64,000 nt of DNA from Lunatimonas sp. (lineage in GTDB: Bacteria; Bacteroidota; Bacteroidia; Cytophagales; Cyclobacteriaceae): positions 62,001 to 126,000 of the forward strand of contig NZ_JAFIEU010000013.1 of NCBI RefSeq assembly GCF_020832325.1, written 5' to 3'. Position numbers and translations under genes: made by a program. The notes under the pieces were generated by a model. The model searched no databases. It was not told the origin of the DNA and saw nothing but the letters and a program-made list of their open reading frames with translations. Positions 34,522 to 43,450 of this stretch are shown here, in pieces. Each line of letters opens with the position of its first letter. Positions within the stretch are counted from its first letter, which is position 1.

Positions 34522-35490
34522 TTAGAACGCAATACTTTTAAGTGTAAGCCCTGCCTTTTCGTCCAGTCCAAATGCGAGGTTGAGGTTTTGAACAGCCTGT
34601 CCAGAGGCACCTTTGAGTAGGTTGTCAATGGAAGAATAAATGATCAGTTGTCCGGCCTCCTGCTTTAGGTGAATCAAACATTTGTTGGTGTTTACGGCTT
34701 GTTTCATGTCAATGTCCCGTCTGGATACGTGCGTAAACGGCGCATCTTGGTAGAAGCTTTCATACGTGTTGTAGGCCTCATCCAAGCTTCCTTCGTAAGC
34801 GAAGTACGCTGTAACCCAAATGCCCCGGCTGAAATTTCCCCTGTATGGGACAAACAACAGCTCGTTGGTAGCTGTTTGATTTAATTGTCCAAAGGTTTGT
34901 TTAATTTCCTTTAGATGTTGATGGGTAAACAATTTATAGACCGAAACGTTGCTCGTCCGTTGGCTGAAGTGGGTTGTTTCGCTGAGTTTCTTACCAGCTC
35001 CTGTACTCCCAGTGATCCCGGTGATGTGAAGGGGATGGTTTTTGGTCAAGCCAGCGGCGATTGCAGGGGCCAATGCCAGTTGAATCCCGGTGGCAAAGCA
35101 TCCAGGGTTTGCGATTTTCTTTGCACCCTGTATCTTTGGCCGATTTACCTCGGGCAACCCGTACACAAAGCCATTGGATTCGTTTCGAAAATCGGTACTA
35201 AGGTCTATGATTACCGTTTCTTCCGGAAAGGAATGGGAATCCAAAAAGGGTTTGGTCTCACCGTGGGGAAGACAAAGAAAAACTGCGTCCAGCCCGATCG
35301 TGCTTATCTGATCTGTAAAGGTAAGATCGGAGTCTCCGATCAGGTCAGGGTGAACTTCTTCCAGGCTTTTGCCTTTCTGACTGTTACTGTGTATATAGTG
35401 GATCTCAACCTGGGGATGGTGCAGCAGCAAACGGAGGAGCTCTCCTCCCGTATAGCCTGCGGCACCGATGACCGCAGTTTTAATTTTCAT
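34522..35490 (-). CDS. argC: N-acyl-gamma-glutamyl-phosphate reductase
   Basis: 322 residues. NADP-binding AVIGAAGYTGGELLRLLLHHP at the N-terminus (split here across the GxxGYTG motif), VFLCLPHGET, and the active-site block IANPGCFATGIQLAL with its catalytic Cys. Reduces N-acylglutamyl phosphate to the semialdehyde. It overlaps the end of argG by 11 bases, so the two are translationally linked, and is followed by the tandem repeats before argD. Confidence 0.93.
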   Translation of the reverse strand: MKIKTAVIGAAGYTGGELLRLLLHHPQVEIHYIHSNSQKGKSLEEVHPDLIGDSDLTFTDQISTIGLDAVFLCLPHGETKPFLDSHSFPEETVIIDLSTDFRNESNGFVYGLPEVNRPKIQGAKKIANPGCFATGIQLALAPAIAAGLTKNHPLHITGITGSTGAGKKLSETTHFSQRTSNVSVYKLFTHQHLKEIKQTFGQLNQTATNELLFVPYRGNFSRGIWVTAYFAYEGSLDEAYNTYESFYQDAPFTHVSRRDIDMKQAVNTNKCLIHLKQEAGQLIIYSSIDNLLKGASGQAVQNLNLAFGLDEKAGLTLKSIAF

Positions 35491-36685
35491 GATTGGCGGG
35501 GTTTTCGTTCACTTTATGGAAAATGGCGGTTTGATTTCCCAGTATTCGGGTAAATCCTTTTACGTCTTCCGCTGTATATCCCTTGTTCATCTCTCCGTAA
35601 CTTCCAAATTTCGAGGACATGAGGTCGTGGGCCGATTCGATGCCGATCAACTGGAAACGGTAGGGGTGAAGCGCTACGGAGACTTTGCCGGTCACGTAAG
35701 TTTGTGTGTCGGTTAAAAAGGCCTCCAGATTGCGCATGATTGGGTCCAGGTAATGGCCCTCGTGCAGGTGATTTCCATAAAACTCAGCCAACTGGTTCTT
35801 CCAGAACATCTGCCATTTGGTCAGGGTGTGCTTCTCTAGCAATTGGTGGGATTTAATGATAATCAGCGGTGCTGCTGCCTCAAAACCCACTCTACCTTTG
35901 ATACCGATAATGGTGTCTCCGACATGGATATCCCGTCCTATTCCATAGGGTGCCGCAAGATCCTGAACGTGCAAGATCGCATCCACCGGGTTGTCGTAAT
36001 GTGTGCCGTCTACGCCGGTCAACTCTCCTTTTTCAAAGTGCAGCGTGATGGTTTTGGATTCATCCTTTCCCACTTGGGTTGGCCATGCAGATTCCGGTAG
36101 GTTTTGGTGAGAGGTCAGCGTTTCCTTACCTCCGACAGAGGTCCCCCATATTCCTTTGTTGATGGAGTAAGCTGCTTTTTCAAAATTCATGCTTACACCA
36201 TGTTTTTTGAGGTAATCGATCTCCTCTTCACGGCTCAGCTTGAGATCCCGGATAGGGGTGATGATTTCCGCTTCCGGGAGGATGGTCTGAAATATCATAT
36301 CAAATCGTACCTGATCGTTTCCAGCGCCAGTACTTCCGTGTGCCACAGCAGTTGCCCCAATAGACTTGGCATATTCTGCCAAGGATTTGGCCTGTAAAAT
36401 CCGTTCTGCACTTACAGAAAGAGGATAGGTTTGGTTCTTGAGTACGTTGCCAAAAACCAAATATTTGATCACTTCTTCATAGTAGGTTTTGGTAACATCC
36501 AATACCGTGAAGGAGGCGACACCGAGCAGTTTTGCCCGCTCTTCTATTGTATTTAGCTCCTCTTCGCTAAAACCTCCGGTGTTTACTAATACAGCGTGTA
36601 CTTCAAAGCCTTTGTCCTTGGTGAGGTGAAGCGCGCAAAAGGTGGTATCCAATCCCCCGCTGTATGCTAAAACGACTTTCTTCAT
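35480..36685 (-). CDS. argG: Argininosuccinate synthase
   Basis: 401 residues. ATP-pyrophosphatase P-loop VVLAYSGGLDTTFCALHL at the N-terminus, then HGSTGAGNDQVRFDM, the citrulline/aspartate-binding loop. It joins citrulline and aspartate with ATP, penultimate step of the pathway. Second gene of the operon, 51 bases after the acylglutamate synthase and overlapping argC by 11 bases. Confidence 0.94.
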   Translation of the reverse strand: MKKVVLAYSGGLDTTFCALHLTKDKGFEVHAVLVNTGGFSEEELNTIEERAKLLGVASFTVLDVTKTYYEEVIKYLVFGNVLKNQTYPLSVSAERILQAKSLAEYAKSIGATAVAHGSTGAGNDQVRFDMIFQTILPEAEIITPIRDLKLSREEEIDYLKKHGVSMNFEKAAYSINKGIWGTSVGGKETLTSHQNLPESAWPTQVGKDESKTITLHFEKGELTGVDGTHYDNPVDAILHVQDLAAPYGIGRDIHVGDTIIGIKGRVGFEAAAPLIIIKSHQLLEKHTLTKWQMFWKNQLAEFYGNHLHEGHYLDPIMRNLEAFLTDTQTYVTGKVSVALHPYRFQLIGIESAHDLMSSKFGSYGEMNKGYTAEDVKGFTRILGNQTAIFHKVNENPANHEN

Positions 36686-36736
36686 GTTGTTAATTCGGTT
36701 TATTAGTTTCCTCTTGGAGGAAGTAAAACAAGTTGG

Positions 36737-37432
36737 TTATGCGTTAATCCCTTCGGTTTTTACTTGATGTTCCGATGATTTCCTGCGGCTGAATTTTAGA
36801 AATACGTGCTTTTTTATCTTCATCAATCGGATAAATAGTTTTACGTTTTTCTGAAAATCATCCCGTAGTTTCTTGATTTCGGATTTTTTTTCTGGTTTTG
36901 GCTCGTAAAGCATGCCTGTGCAAAGACAGTTTTGACGATTCTTACTCATCAAAATTTCGTAATTGACGCAGCTTTGGCATCCCTTCCAGAAATCCTCGTC
37001 GGTGGTGAGGTCTGAGTAGGACACCGGGATATAGCCCAGTTCGGAATTTATCTTCATAACTGCTGCGCCGGTGGTTAAGCCGAAAATCTTTGCATCCGGG
37101 TATTTGGTTCTGCTCAGCTTGAAGACTTCCCGTTTTATTTCCCGTGCCAATCCGCACTTTCTAAATTCCGGCGAAACAATCAAACCTGAGTTGGCCACGA
37201 ATTTTCCGTGACTCCATGCCTCTATGTAGCAAAACCCTGCCCAAGTCCCGTCTTTGGCAAGTGCGATAACGGCTTTCCCTTCGGACATTTTGGTTTTGAT
37301 GTATTCCGGAGACCTACGGGCAATTCCTGTACCCCTGGCCTGCGCTGACCTAGCCATCTCCTCGGTGATTATCTCCGCATAATGGTGATGCTGCTGTCCG
37401 GCGGGTTTAATGATGAATTTTTGGTTTGTCAT
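36737..37432 (-). CDS. GNAT-family N-acylglutamate synthase with Cys cluster
   Basis: 231 residues from ATG 37432 (an in-frame upstream start adds 19 residues). GNAT acetyl-CoA core: NSGLIVSPEFRKCGLAREIK (residues 81-100) with R-x-x-G-L-A replacing the usual Q/RxxGxG/A loop. As first gene of the arginine operon it should acylate glutamate, the ArgA role; related Bacteroides proteins are known as N-acylglutamate synthases. A C-terminal CxxC (152, 155) and CxC (169, 171) set could bind a metal or regulate the enzyme. The tail after 180 is long and basic. It is read divergently from the phhA gene. Confidence 0.75.
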   Translation of the reverse strand: MTNQKFIIKPAGQQHHHYAEIITEEMARSAQARGTGIARRSPEYIKTKMSEGKAVIALAKDGTWAGFCYIEAWSHGKFVANSGLIVSPEFRKCGLAREIKREVFKLSRTKYPDAKIFGLTTGAAVMKINSELGYIPVSYSDLTTDEDFWKGCQSCVNYEILMSKNRQNCLCTGMLYEPKPEKKSEIKKLRDDFQKNVKLFIRLMKIKKHVFLKFSRRKSSEHQVKTEGINA

Positions 37433-37829
37433 TGGTCTAGTAAACGCTGTGGGAAACCCTCCTACCACCCTATGAACGACGTTATTCAAAGGATATCCCA
37501 GAATTAAATGATTGAAAGTGAGGAGAATCGAAGAAAGACATCCACGTAGGACGTCGAATTACCATGCAGGGACTATGCCCTAAACACAGACCTAAAAGTT
37601 TTCAATGGACAAAATAATACAAGGGTGTGCGACAAATTCATTGCCAAATTGCAATCGCTCGATATAGATCTTGTGCCCTTCATTTTTTAACCCTACAAAT
37701 ATTTAAACTTATCTGGAATAAAACAAATTTTAAGCCCATTTATTGGCTAAAACCACCTATGACCTCTTTCCGTTAGATATTGGCAATACCTGAGTACTCC
37801 GAGCTTAATTTGGAGATAAAAAGCGACTT
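37433..37829 (+). other. 397-base divergent intergenic region between the arginine operon and phhA
   Basis: Holds the start regions of two divergent units. I find no exact TAnnTTTG box on either strand, no leader peptide and no clear dyad for an arginine repressor. The right half (37680-37780) is AT-rich and probably carries the phhA promoter. Confidence 0.5.
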
Positions 37830-38609
37830 ATGAACTTGACCAAGCTATTAACAGACCCAAGATTGCCTCAAATGATCCAGCCTTATGACGCCTACACTGC
37901 GGATGACCGAAAGGTATGGAAGCTATTATTTGAGCGTCAGCATCAATTTCTCCTATGTCACGCCTGTGAGGAGTTTTTGGAGGGGTTGGAATCCATCGGT
38001 TTTTCTTCCGAGCGGATAGCCAACTTTGAGGATGTCAACCGACGACTCGAGGAAACTACGGGCTGGGCGGTGCAGGTAGTACCCGGCCTAGTAGATGAGG
38101 ATCTCTTTTTCGGATTGCTGCGGCATAAACGATTTCCTTCCTCCACATGGCTTCGAAAACCAAATGAGTTGGATTACCTGCAGGAGCCGGATATGTTTCA
38201 CGACGCCTTTGCCCATTTACCGCTGCTGACTAATCAATCCTATGTGAATTTTCTCGAGGAACTGGCAGCAATAGCGTTGGATTACGTAGACAATCCCCTA
38301 GCTATTGAGATGTTATCGCGCATTTACTGGTATACGATCGAGTTTGGACTGATTCGCAAACGTGGTGATCTAAAGGTGTACGGCGCCGGTATTCTCAGTT
38401 CTATAGGTGAAACCAAGTTTTCCCTGTCCGATGAACCCAGGCACATTGACTTTGACGTTTCTACCATTCTCAATACTCCATTTTGGAAAAATAAATTTCA
38501 GGATCGGTACTTTATCATCGATAGTTTCGAACAGTTATACGCCTCGATACCCGAAATCCGCGCGCAATTGGAGGAGATTCTCGCCAAACCGACCAATGAC
38601 GAACTGTAG
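37830..38609 (+). CDS. phhA: Phenylalanine 4-hydroxylase
   Basis: 259 residues, normal for the bacterial monofunctional enzyme. Iron ligands His124 and His129 in MFHDAFAHLPLL and Glu171 in IYWYTIEFGL, with the TGWAVQVVPGLV block before them. It hydroxylates phenylalanine to tyrosine using O2 and a tetrahydropterin, in the cytoplasm. No N-terminal regulatory ACT domain. It stands alone, divergent from the arginine operon and 112 bases upstream of the his genes; a pterin dehydratase is not adjacent. Confidence 0.92.
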   Translation: MNLTKLLTDPRLPQMIQPYDAYTADDRKVWKLLFERQHQFLLCHACEEFLEGLESIGFSSERIANFEDVNRRLEETTGWAVQVVPGLVDEDLFFGLLRHKRFPSSTWLRKPNELDYLQEPDMFHDAFAHLPLLTNQSYVNFLEELAAIALDYVDNPLAIEMLSRIYWYTIEFGLIRKRGDLKVYGAGILSSIGETKFSLSDEPRHIDFDVSTILNTPFWKNKFQDRYFIIDSFEQLYASIPEIRAQLEEILAKPTNDEL

Positions 38610-38630
38610 AAACCGGGGGAAATTAAGTTG

Positions 38631-38638
38631 TATTTTTG
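38631..38638 (+). promoter_or_regulatory. TAnnTTTG -7 box upstream of hisH
   Basis: TATTTTTG matches the Bacteroidota -7 element exactly, 84 bases before hisH, but no -33 TTG lies at the right distance, so this is a weak candidate promoter for the his genes. Confidence 0.35.
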
Positions 38639-38656
38639 TCGGTGTGCAGCCGAAAA

Positions 38657-38671
38657 GCGCTAAATTAGCGC
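38657..38671. other. 15-base perfect palindrome between phhA and hisH
   Basis: gcgctaa-a-ttagcgc. It lies about 20 bases downstream of the candidate -7 box and 50 bases before hisH. It could be an operator or a leader hairpin; no T-run follows. Confidence 0.4.
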
Positions 38672-38721
38672 GCTGTAATGCGAGGTAGTGCCCGATTAGG
38701 TGCATTGCTGCCGATCTAACT

Positions 38722-39306
38722 ATGAATGTAGCCATCATAAAATACAATGCAGGAAACGTACAGTCTGTCCTGTACGCCATGGAGCGGCTTGGTGCTGAAG
38801 CCGTATTAACGGACGATTGGGAGACCATCCAACAGGCCGATAAGGTGATTTTTCCAGGGCAGGGGGAGGCCAGTACTGCCATGGCCTATCTAAAAGCCCG
38901 GAAATTAGACCTACTGATAAAGGAACTCAAGCAACCATTTTTTGGTATCTGTCTGGGCCTACAGCTGTTATGTGATTATTCGGAGGAAAACGACACACCC
39001 TGTCTGGGGGTTTTTCCGGTGCAGGTCAAGCGTTTTCCCAACTGGGAAAAGGTCCCTCATATCGGATGGAACAGTTTGGAGAATCGCAGAAGCCCGCTCT
39101 TGGAAGGACTGGACGAACAGGCTTTTGCCTATTATGTCCATAGTTTCTATGCCGAATTGCACGAGGAATACACCATCGCTACCAGTCAGTATATGCTGGA
39201 ATTCAGTGCGTTGCTTCATAAAGACAATTACTATGCGATGCAGGCTCACCCGGAAAAAAGCAGTGGCACCGGAGAAAAAATATTGACCAACTTTCTTAAT
39301 CTGTAA
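38722..39306 (+). CDS. hisH: Imidazole glycerol phosphate synthase, glutaminase subunit
   Basis: 194 residues. Class I glutaminase with GICLGLQLL (nucleophile Cys77), PHIGWN, YYVHSFYAE and MQAHPEKSSGTG (His-Glu of the triad). It releases ammonia from glutamine and channels it to HisF. Its stop overlaps the hisA start (AATG), and hisF follows, so all parts of this histidine-synthesis block are cotranscribed. Confidence 0.95.
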   Translation: MNVAIIKYNAGNVQSVLYAMERLGAEAVLTDDWETIQQADKVIFPGQGEASTAMAYLKARKLDLLIKELKQPFFGICLGLQLLCDYSEENDTPCLGVFPVQVKRFPNWEKVPHIGWNSLENRRSPLLEGLDEQAFAYYVHSFYAELHEEYTIATSQYMLEFSALLHKDNYYAMQAHPEKSSGTGEKILTNFLNL

Positions 39307-40025
39307 TGGAAATCATTCCCGCAATAGATACCATTGGCGGCAAATGTGTACGCCTGACCCAAGGGGACTATTCCCAGCAAAAATCCTATGCCGACGATCC
39401 AGTGGAAGTAGCCAAGCGCTTTGAAGGTGCTGGCATTCGCAGGCTTCATTTGGTGGACTTGGATGGGGCCAAAGCCAAAAAAATTATCAATGCGGCAGTC
39501 TTGCAACGGGTGGTGGCAGAAACCGACCTGATGGTGGATTTTGGCGGTGGGGTTCAGTCTGATGAGGATATATCCCTAGCATTCGAACTTGGGGCCCATC
39601 AGGTCACAGGAGGCAGCATAGCGGTGAAAAATCCAACGCTCTTTGACCGATGGCTGGAAAACTATTCCGGAGACAAAATTATCTTGGGGGCAGATGCCAA
39701 AAATCGAAAAATAGCTATCTCTGGTTGGCAGGAAACCACCGATCAGGAGGTCATCACCTTTATCAAAGCTTACCATTCAAAGGGTGTGAAATATGTGATA
39801 TGTACCGATGTGGCTAAGGATGGACTTTTGCAGGGCCCTTCGTTGGAGCTTTACAGAGATATTCTGGAAGAAATTCCAGGGATCAAATTGATAGCCTCCG
39901 GTGGTGTTTCACAGATGGCCGATCTGGAAGCACTGGAAAAGCTGGGAGTGTATGGTGCCATTGTGGGTAAAGCCTACTACGAGGGAAAGGTCACCTTGGA
40001 GCAATTGGCCTCATTTGTCAACTAA
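39306..40025 (+). CDS. hisA: Phosphoribosyl-formimino-AICAR-phosphate isomerase
   Basis: 239 residues. Half-barrel repeats with [18 protein letters not shown] (catalytic Asp8) and [10 protein letters not shown]; the second half has [16 protein letters not shown] (catalytic Asp of CTDV). It performs the Amadori isomerisation of ProFAR to PRFAR. It starts on the last base of hisH and is followed by hisF after 23 bases. Confidence 0.94.
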   Translation: MEIIPAIDTIGGKCVRLTQGDYSQQKSYADDPVEVAKRFEGAGIRRLHLVDLDGAKAKKIINAAVLQRVVAETDLMVDFGGGVQSDEDISLAFELGAHQVTGGSIAVKNPTLFDRWLENYSGDKIILGADAKNRKIAISGWQETTDQEVITFIKAYHSKGVKYVICTDVAKDGLLQGPSLELYRDILEEIPGIKLIASGGVSQMADLEALEKLGVYGAIVGKAYYEGKVTLEQLASFVN

Positions 40026-40048
40026 GCCAAGGAAATAAACCTGACGCC

Positions 40049-40804
40049 ATGCTAACGAAACGAATCATCCCCTGCCTCGATATCAAAGACGGACGAACCG
40101 TGAAGGGAGTCAACTTTCTGGACCTTCGGGATGCCGGTGATCCAGTAGAACTCGGCAAACTGTATGCGGACGAGGGTGCCGATGAACTGGTGTTTTTGGA
40201 CATCACGGCTACCGTGGAGAAGCGGAAAACCTTGGTGGAACTCGTCACTCGGGTAGCGAAAAACATCAACATTCCCTTTACAGTGGGTGGAGGTATATCT
40301 ACCGTGGAGGATGTCAAAGCGCTTCTAAATGCCGGTGCGGATAAGATCAGCATCAACTCATCAGCGGTAAAAAATCCCAGTGTAGTGGATGAGATGGCCA
40401 GAGAATTTGGCAGTCAGTGCATCGTGGTGGCCATAGATACCAAAAATATAGACGGGGTGGATCTGGTGCATACCCATGGGGGCAGAACACCCACCGCTAT
40501 CGTGACGCAGTCTTGGGCCAGGGAAGTATGTGAAAGGGGTGCTGGGGAAATACTACTAACCTCCATGGACCACGATGGGGTGAAGACCGGTTTTGCAAAC
40601 CGCATTACGGCGGAGATTTCCTCTAGCCTGAGTATACCCGTCATTGCTTCTGGAGGTGCAGGGCAGATGATTCACTTTGAAGAGGTCTTTACGGCTGGCA
40701 AAGCGGACGCAGCCCTGGCGGCTAGTATTTTCCATTTCAAGGAAATAGCCATTCCCGACTTAAAGAAATACCTGCACGATAGAGGAATTGTAGTGCGGAT
40801 GTAG
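40049..40804 (+). CDS. hisF: Imidazole glycerol phosphate synthase, cyclase subunit
   Basis: 251 residues. The N-terminus [20 protein letters not shown] carries the catalytic Asp11; [14 protein letters not shown] holds the second Asp. A beta-alpha barrel with two-fold symmetry, like HisA. With HisH it makes imidazole glycerol phosphate and AICAR. hisIE follows after 77 bases. Confidence 0.95.
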   Translation: MLTKRIIPCLDIKDGRTVKGVNFLDLRDAGDPVELGKLYADEGADELVFLDITATVEKRKTLVELVTRVAKNINIPFTVGGGISTVEDVKALLNAGADKISINSSAVKNPSVVDEMAREFGSQCIVVAIDTKNIDGVDLVHTHGGRTPTAIVTQSWAREVCERGAGEILLTSMDHDGVKTGFANRITAEISSSLSIPVIASGGAGQMIHFEEVFTAGKADAALAASIFHFKEIAIPDLKKYLHDRGIVVRM

Positions 40805-40881
40805 ATCTGCTAGGACAATGTTTAGCAGGTGCCCACAAGGAGTATGCTAACTTACCGGTCATTTGCAAAAAATATCAATGA

Positions 40882-41493
40882 ATGAAGATGGAGAATATTA
40901 GGTTAGATTTTGAAAAAACGGAAGGTCTTATTCCAGCTATCGTCCAGGACGCTGAAAGCAAGCAGGTACTGATGCTGGGTTATATGAATGAGGAGGCTTT
41001 GGAAAAAACCAAGTCAACAGGCCGGGTTACTTTTTTTAGCCGAAGCAAAGGAAGGCTTTGGACCAAAGGGGAGACTTCTGGAAACTTTTTGAACGTCAAG
41101 AAGGTGCTGGTAGATTGTGACCGGGATACGCTGCTTGTGTATGTGGATCCGGTGGGTCCTGTATGTCACACCGGTGCAGACACCTGTTTTGCCGAGGAAA
41201 ACAGCTCTAAGACTTTTTTTATCGACACACTAAGGAAGACAATCAAAGATCGAAAGAATAACCCTTCGGACAGTTCTTATACAGCCTCTTTGTTTGCGAA
41301 AGGCATCAATAAGGTAGCCCAGAAAGTGGGAGAGGAAGCGGTGGAGATTGTGATTGAATCCAAGGACGATAATAAGGAGTTGTTCTTAGGCGAAGCCGCG
41401 GATTTGCTGTTTCACTACTTGGTATTATTGGAGGCCAAAGGCTATGAACTCGACGAGGTGATGGAGGTCTTGATGAGTAGACACAAAGGGTAA
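40882..41493 (+). CDS. hisI: Bifunctional phosphoribosyl-AMP cyclohydrolase / phosphoribosyl-ATP pyrophosphatase
   Basis: 203 residues; start ATG 40882, with a second ATG two codons later. HisI domain (1-115): GLIPAIVQDAESKQVLMLGY, WTKGETSGN, and the zinc motif CDRDTLL...GPVCHTGADTC. HisE domain (about 120-203): a MazG-like helical part with VGEEAVEIVIESKDD. It catalyses the second and third steps of histidine synthesis. Its place after hisF is the usual order. hisG, hisD, hisC and hisB are not in the window. Confidence 0.93.
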   Translation: MKMENIRLDFEKTEGLIPAIVQDAESKQVLMLGYMNEEALEKTKSTGRVTFFSRSKGRLWTKGETSGNFLNVKKVLVDCDRDTLLVYVDPVGPVCHTGADTCFAEENSSKTFFIDTLRKTIKDRKNNPSDSSYTASLFAKGINKVAQKVGEEAVEIVIESKDDNKELFLGEAADLLFHYLVLLEAKGYELDEVMEVLMSRHKG

Positions 41494-41510
41494 ACTAAAA
41501 TCACGGTCAG

Positions 41511-41924
41511 ATGGATTGTCTGTTCGTATATGGAACGCTTCGAAGCGGCTACGGGCACCCATTGGGGGTGGTTCTGGAGACAGAGGCCAAATTTTTGGGG
41601 GTAGGATACGTACATGGATACCTATACGATTTAGGCGAATACCCGGGTATTAGGCTCGATCCCACTACCGAAAACCGGGTCATTGGAGAAGTTTACCAAT
41701 TGGATTATCCAGATCAAATGTTTCCTGAGTTTGATTATTACGAGGGAGTTTCGGAGATATATAGTCCCGAGTTTCCCTACCGGCGGGTTAAAGGAACAGT
41801 TTTTATAGAAAATGAACCGTATCCATATGTGTGGATGTACGAATATCACGGAGATACGGCAGATTTACCTCAAATTATGCATGGAGATTACCTGGTTTTT
41901 CTAAAGGATCGAAAATCCAAGTAA
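41511..41924 (+). CDS. Gamma-glutamylcyclotransferase-like (AIG2/GGCT) protein
   Basis: 137 residues. LFVYGTLRSGYGHP (the YGTL substrate loop) and EFDYYEGV (Glu near 78 as the probable catalytic acid) mark the AIG2/GGCT fold. It may cyclise gamma-glutamyl amines or peptides to 5-oxoproline. It starts 17 bases after hisIE, so is likely cotranscribed with the his genes although no functional link is obvious. Convergent with the S41 protease gene, 17 bases away. Confidence 0.85.
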   Translation: MDCLFVYGTLRSGYGHPLGVVLETEAKFLGVGYVHGYLYDLGEYPGIRLDPTTENRVIGEVYQLDYPDQMFPEFDYYEGVSEIYSPEFPYRRVKGTVFIENEPYPYVWMYEYHGDTADLPQIMHGDYLVFLKDRKSK

Positions 41925-41941
41925 GAGGCGTTTTGGGTGTT

Positions 41942-43264
41942 TTAATAGGCCGGGAATTCCTTTAGCAGCCCAGAGAAGTTGTCAATCATGGCCCATCCGT
42001 GGTCTTTGTAGGTCTGTCGTGCTTGCGGGCCCACAGTACCAAATTGAATGTAATTTACGGCTGCCCGAAGTCGTGGATCATTTTGATCTCCCCAATTTTT
42101 AGAGATATCGTCACCTGCTAAAAAATCAACCGGGAAACCATCGTAATACTCCGCCTTTCCGTTAGCGTTGGCTATTGCAAAGGTTACCGGCACCAATTCA
42201 ACGTCGTTGGCAGCCAGGGTGTTGTTATATCGGGAAAGTGGAAAGGACCCCACTGGCTTGCCGTAGGTGTTTTCACCGATAATTACCGTTTCCATGTAAG
42301 GCTCTAAGCAATTAATAATTAACTCACTTGCGGAGGCAGAGCCACGAGAAGTGATAAAAATCAGCCTATCTAGCTCTAGGTTGCCAGTCTTTTTAAACTC
42401 ATAGGTTTCGTTAAAGTTGGATTTATCGCTATTCAGGGCATTGGTGTACATAAGCTTGCCATCATGGACACTCGGAATAAGAGCATTCATGATCTGTTCA
42501 GCCACATTCACCGAGCCACCCCCGTTGTACCGAAGATCGATGATCAACTCTTTGATTTGACCCTCTTCAAAGTAGTTTAGTGCTTGTTCCACCTCGGTAC
42601 TTTTGGTGGGGGTAACGCCCGGACTGGCCCGGAAACTATTGTATACCCAGTATCCCACCCGTTTGTCGTCGACCTTAAATACCTCCCTGTGGAGCACCGA
42701 GTTGGTCTGGTAATCAGATTTTCCGATGGTACGTGTTGTTTCGCTTCCATCTGGAAGCCTTAGCGTAAACGTGTTTTGAATGTCAGATGTATTTGGGCCA
42801 AGTTGTAGGTTGTAGCCATTCCCCGATCGGTAAGTGGATATGGGTCGACCATTAACGGCGATCACTTCCCATCCTCGTTGCCAGCCATCCTTTCCGGCTG
42901 GAGATGCCTCGTAGACGAAGGAAACATACAAATTATCATCTGTGCCAATCCCTATCCCGAATCCGTGCCCGGCCTGTTGACCCGTAAATGCCCTATTGAA
43001 CTCGCTCGGGGTCGTGATATACGACCACCTATCCAACTGGCTGTACACGAGCCCCCGCAACAGCCCCTCGTACGAGCTGTATTGTTGTACGTTTACACCG
43101 GTAGGGATGAAATCGTTCCAAAAATACCATTCATTCATGCTGGCATAGATTGCTTCTTTTACCCGCTTGATTCGAACCTCAGGAACTTCCTCGTCTTCCG
43201 TACAGGAAACGAGAGCCACTAGTCCAAGGAGAAGAAATAGGAAGGAGTATTTACGGGCAAACAT
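41942..43264 (-). CDS. S41 family lipoprotein peptidase
   Basis: 440 residues from ATG 43264, chosen because it opens with a lipoprotein signal FLFLLLGLVALVSC. A small N-terminal helical region, a PDZ-like domain (GFGIGIGTDDNLYVSFVYE, GWEVIAVNGRPIS), and the protease core ELIIDLRYNGGGSV, FITSRGSASASELI (catalytic Ser in GSASASE) and IGENTYGKPVGSF with the catalytic Lys. It degrades proteins at the periplasmic face of the envelope. It stands alone, divergent from the TetR gene. Confidence 0.88.
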   Translation of the reverse strand: MFARKYSFLFLLLGLVALVSCTEDEEVPEVRIKRVKEAIYASMNEWYFWNDFIPTGVNVQQYSSYEGLLRGLVYSQLDRWSYITTPSEFNRAFTGQQAGHGFGIGIGTDDNLYVSFVYEASPAGKDGWQRGWEVIAVNGRPISTYRSGNGYNLQLGPNTSDIQNTFTLRLPDGSETTRTIGKSDYQTNSVLHREVFKVDDKRVGYWVYNSFRASPGVTPTKSTEVEQALNYFEEGQIKELIIDLRYNGGGSVNVAEQIMNALIPSVHDGKLMYTNALNSDKSNFNETYEFKKTGNLELDRLIFITSRGSASASELIINCLEPYMETVIIGENTYGKPVGSFPLSRYNNTLAANDVELVPVTFAIANANGKAEYYDGFPVDFLAGDDISKNWGDQNDPRLRAAVNYIQFGTVGPQARQTYKDHGWAMIDNFSGLLKEFPAY

Positions 43265-43401
43265 ACGGGTATTGCGATGATCTGTGTAATTAACGTAGAA
43301 AGGGTGCCAAATGGTTTTCTGATTCGAAAAACAGTTCAACATTCGGAGAAATAAGTGATGTGTACAGCATCGGAAAATTATTCTACGTAATTTAAAAACC
43401 T

Positions 43402-43431
43402 ACTGCTACGTTATTTTGTTAGCATAGCAGT
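43402..43431 (+). promoter_or_regulatory. Dyad upstream of the TetR gene, probable operator
   Basis: ACTGCTA (43402-43408) and TAGCAGT (43425-43431) form a perfect 7-bp inverted repeat with a 16-base spacer, 20 bases upstream of the TetR start. TetR proteins commonly bind such dyads next to their own gene. Confidence 0.5.
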
Positions 43432-43450
43432 TACAAAACTACAAAAAGGA

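Noticed and set aside
34915-35553. 212-residue plus-strand frame
   Set aside because: Antisense to argC, whose NPGCFATG active site is certain.
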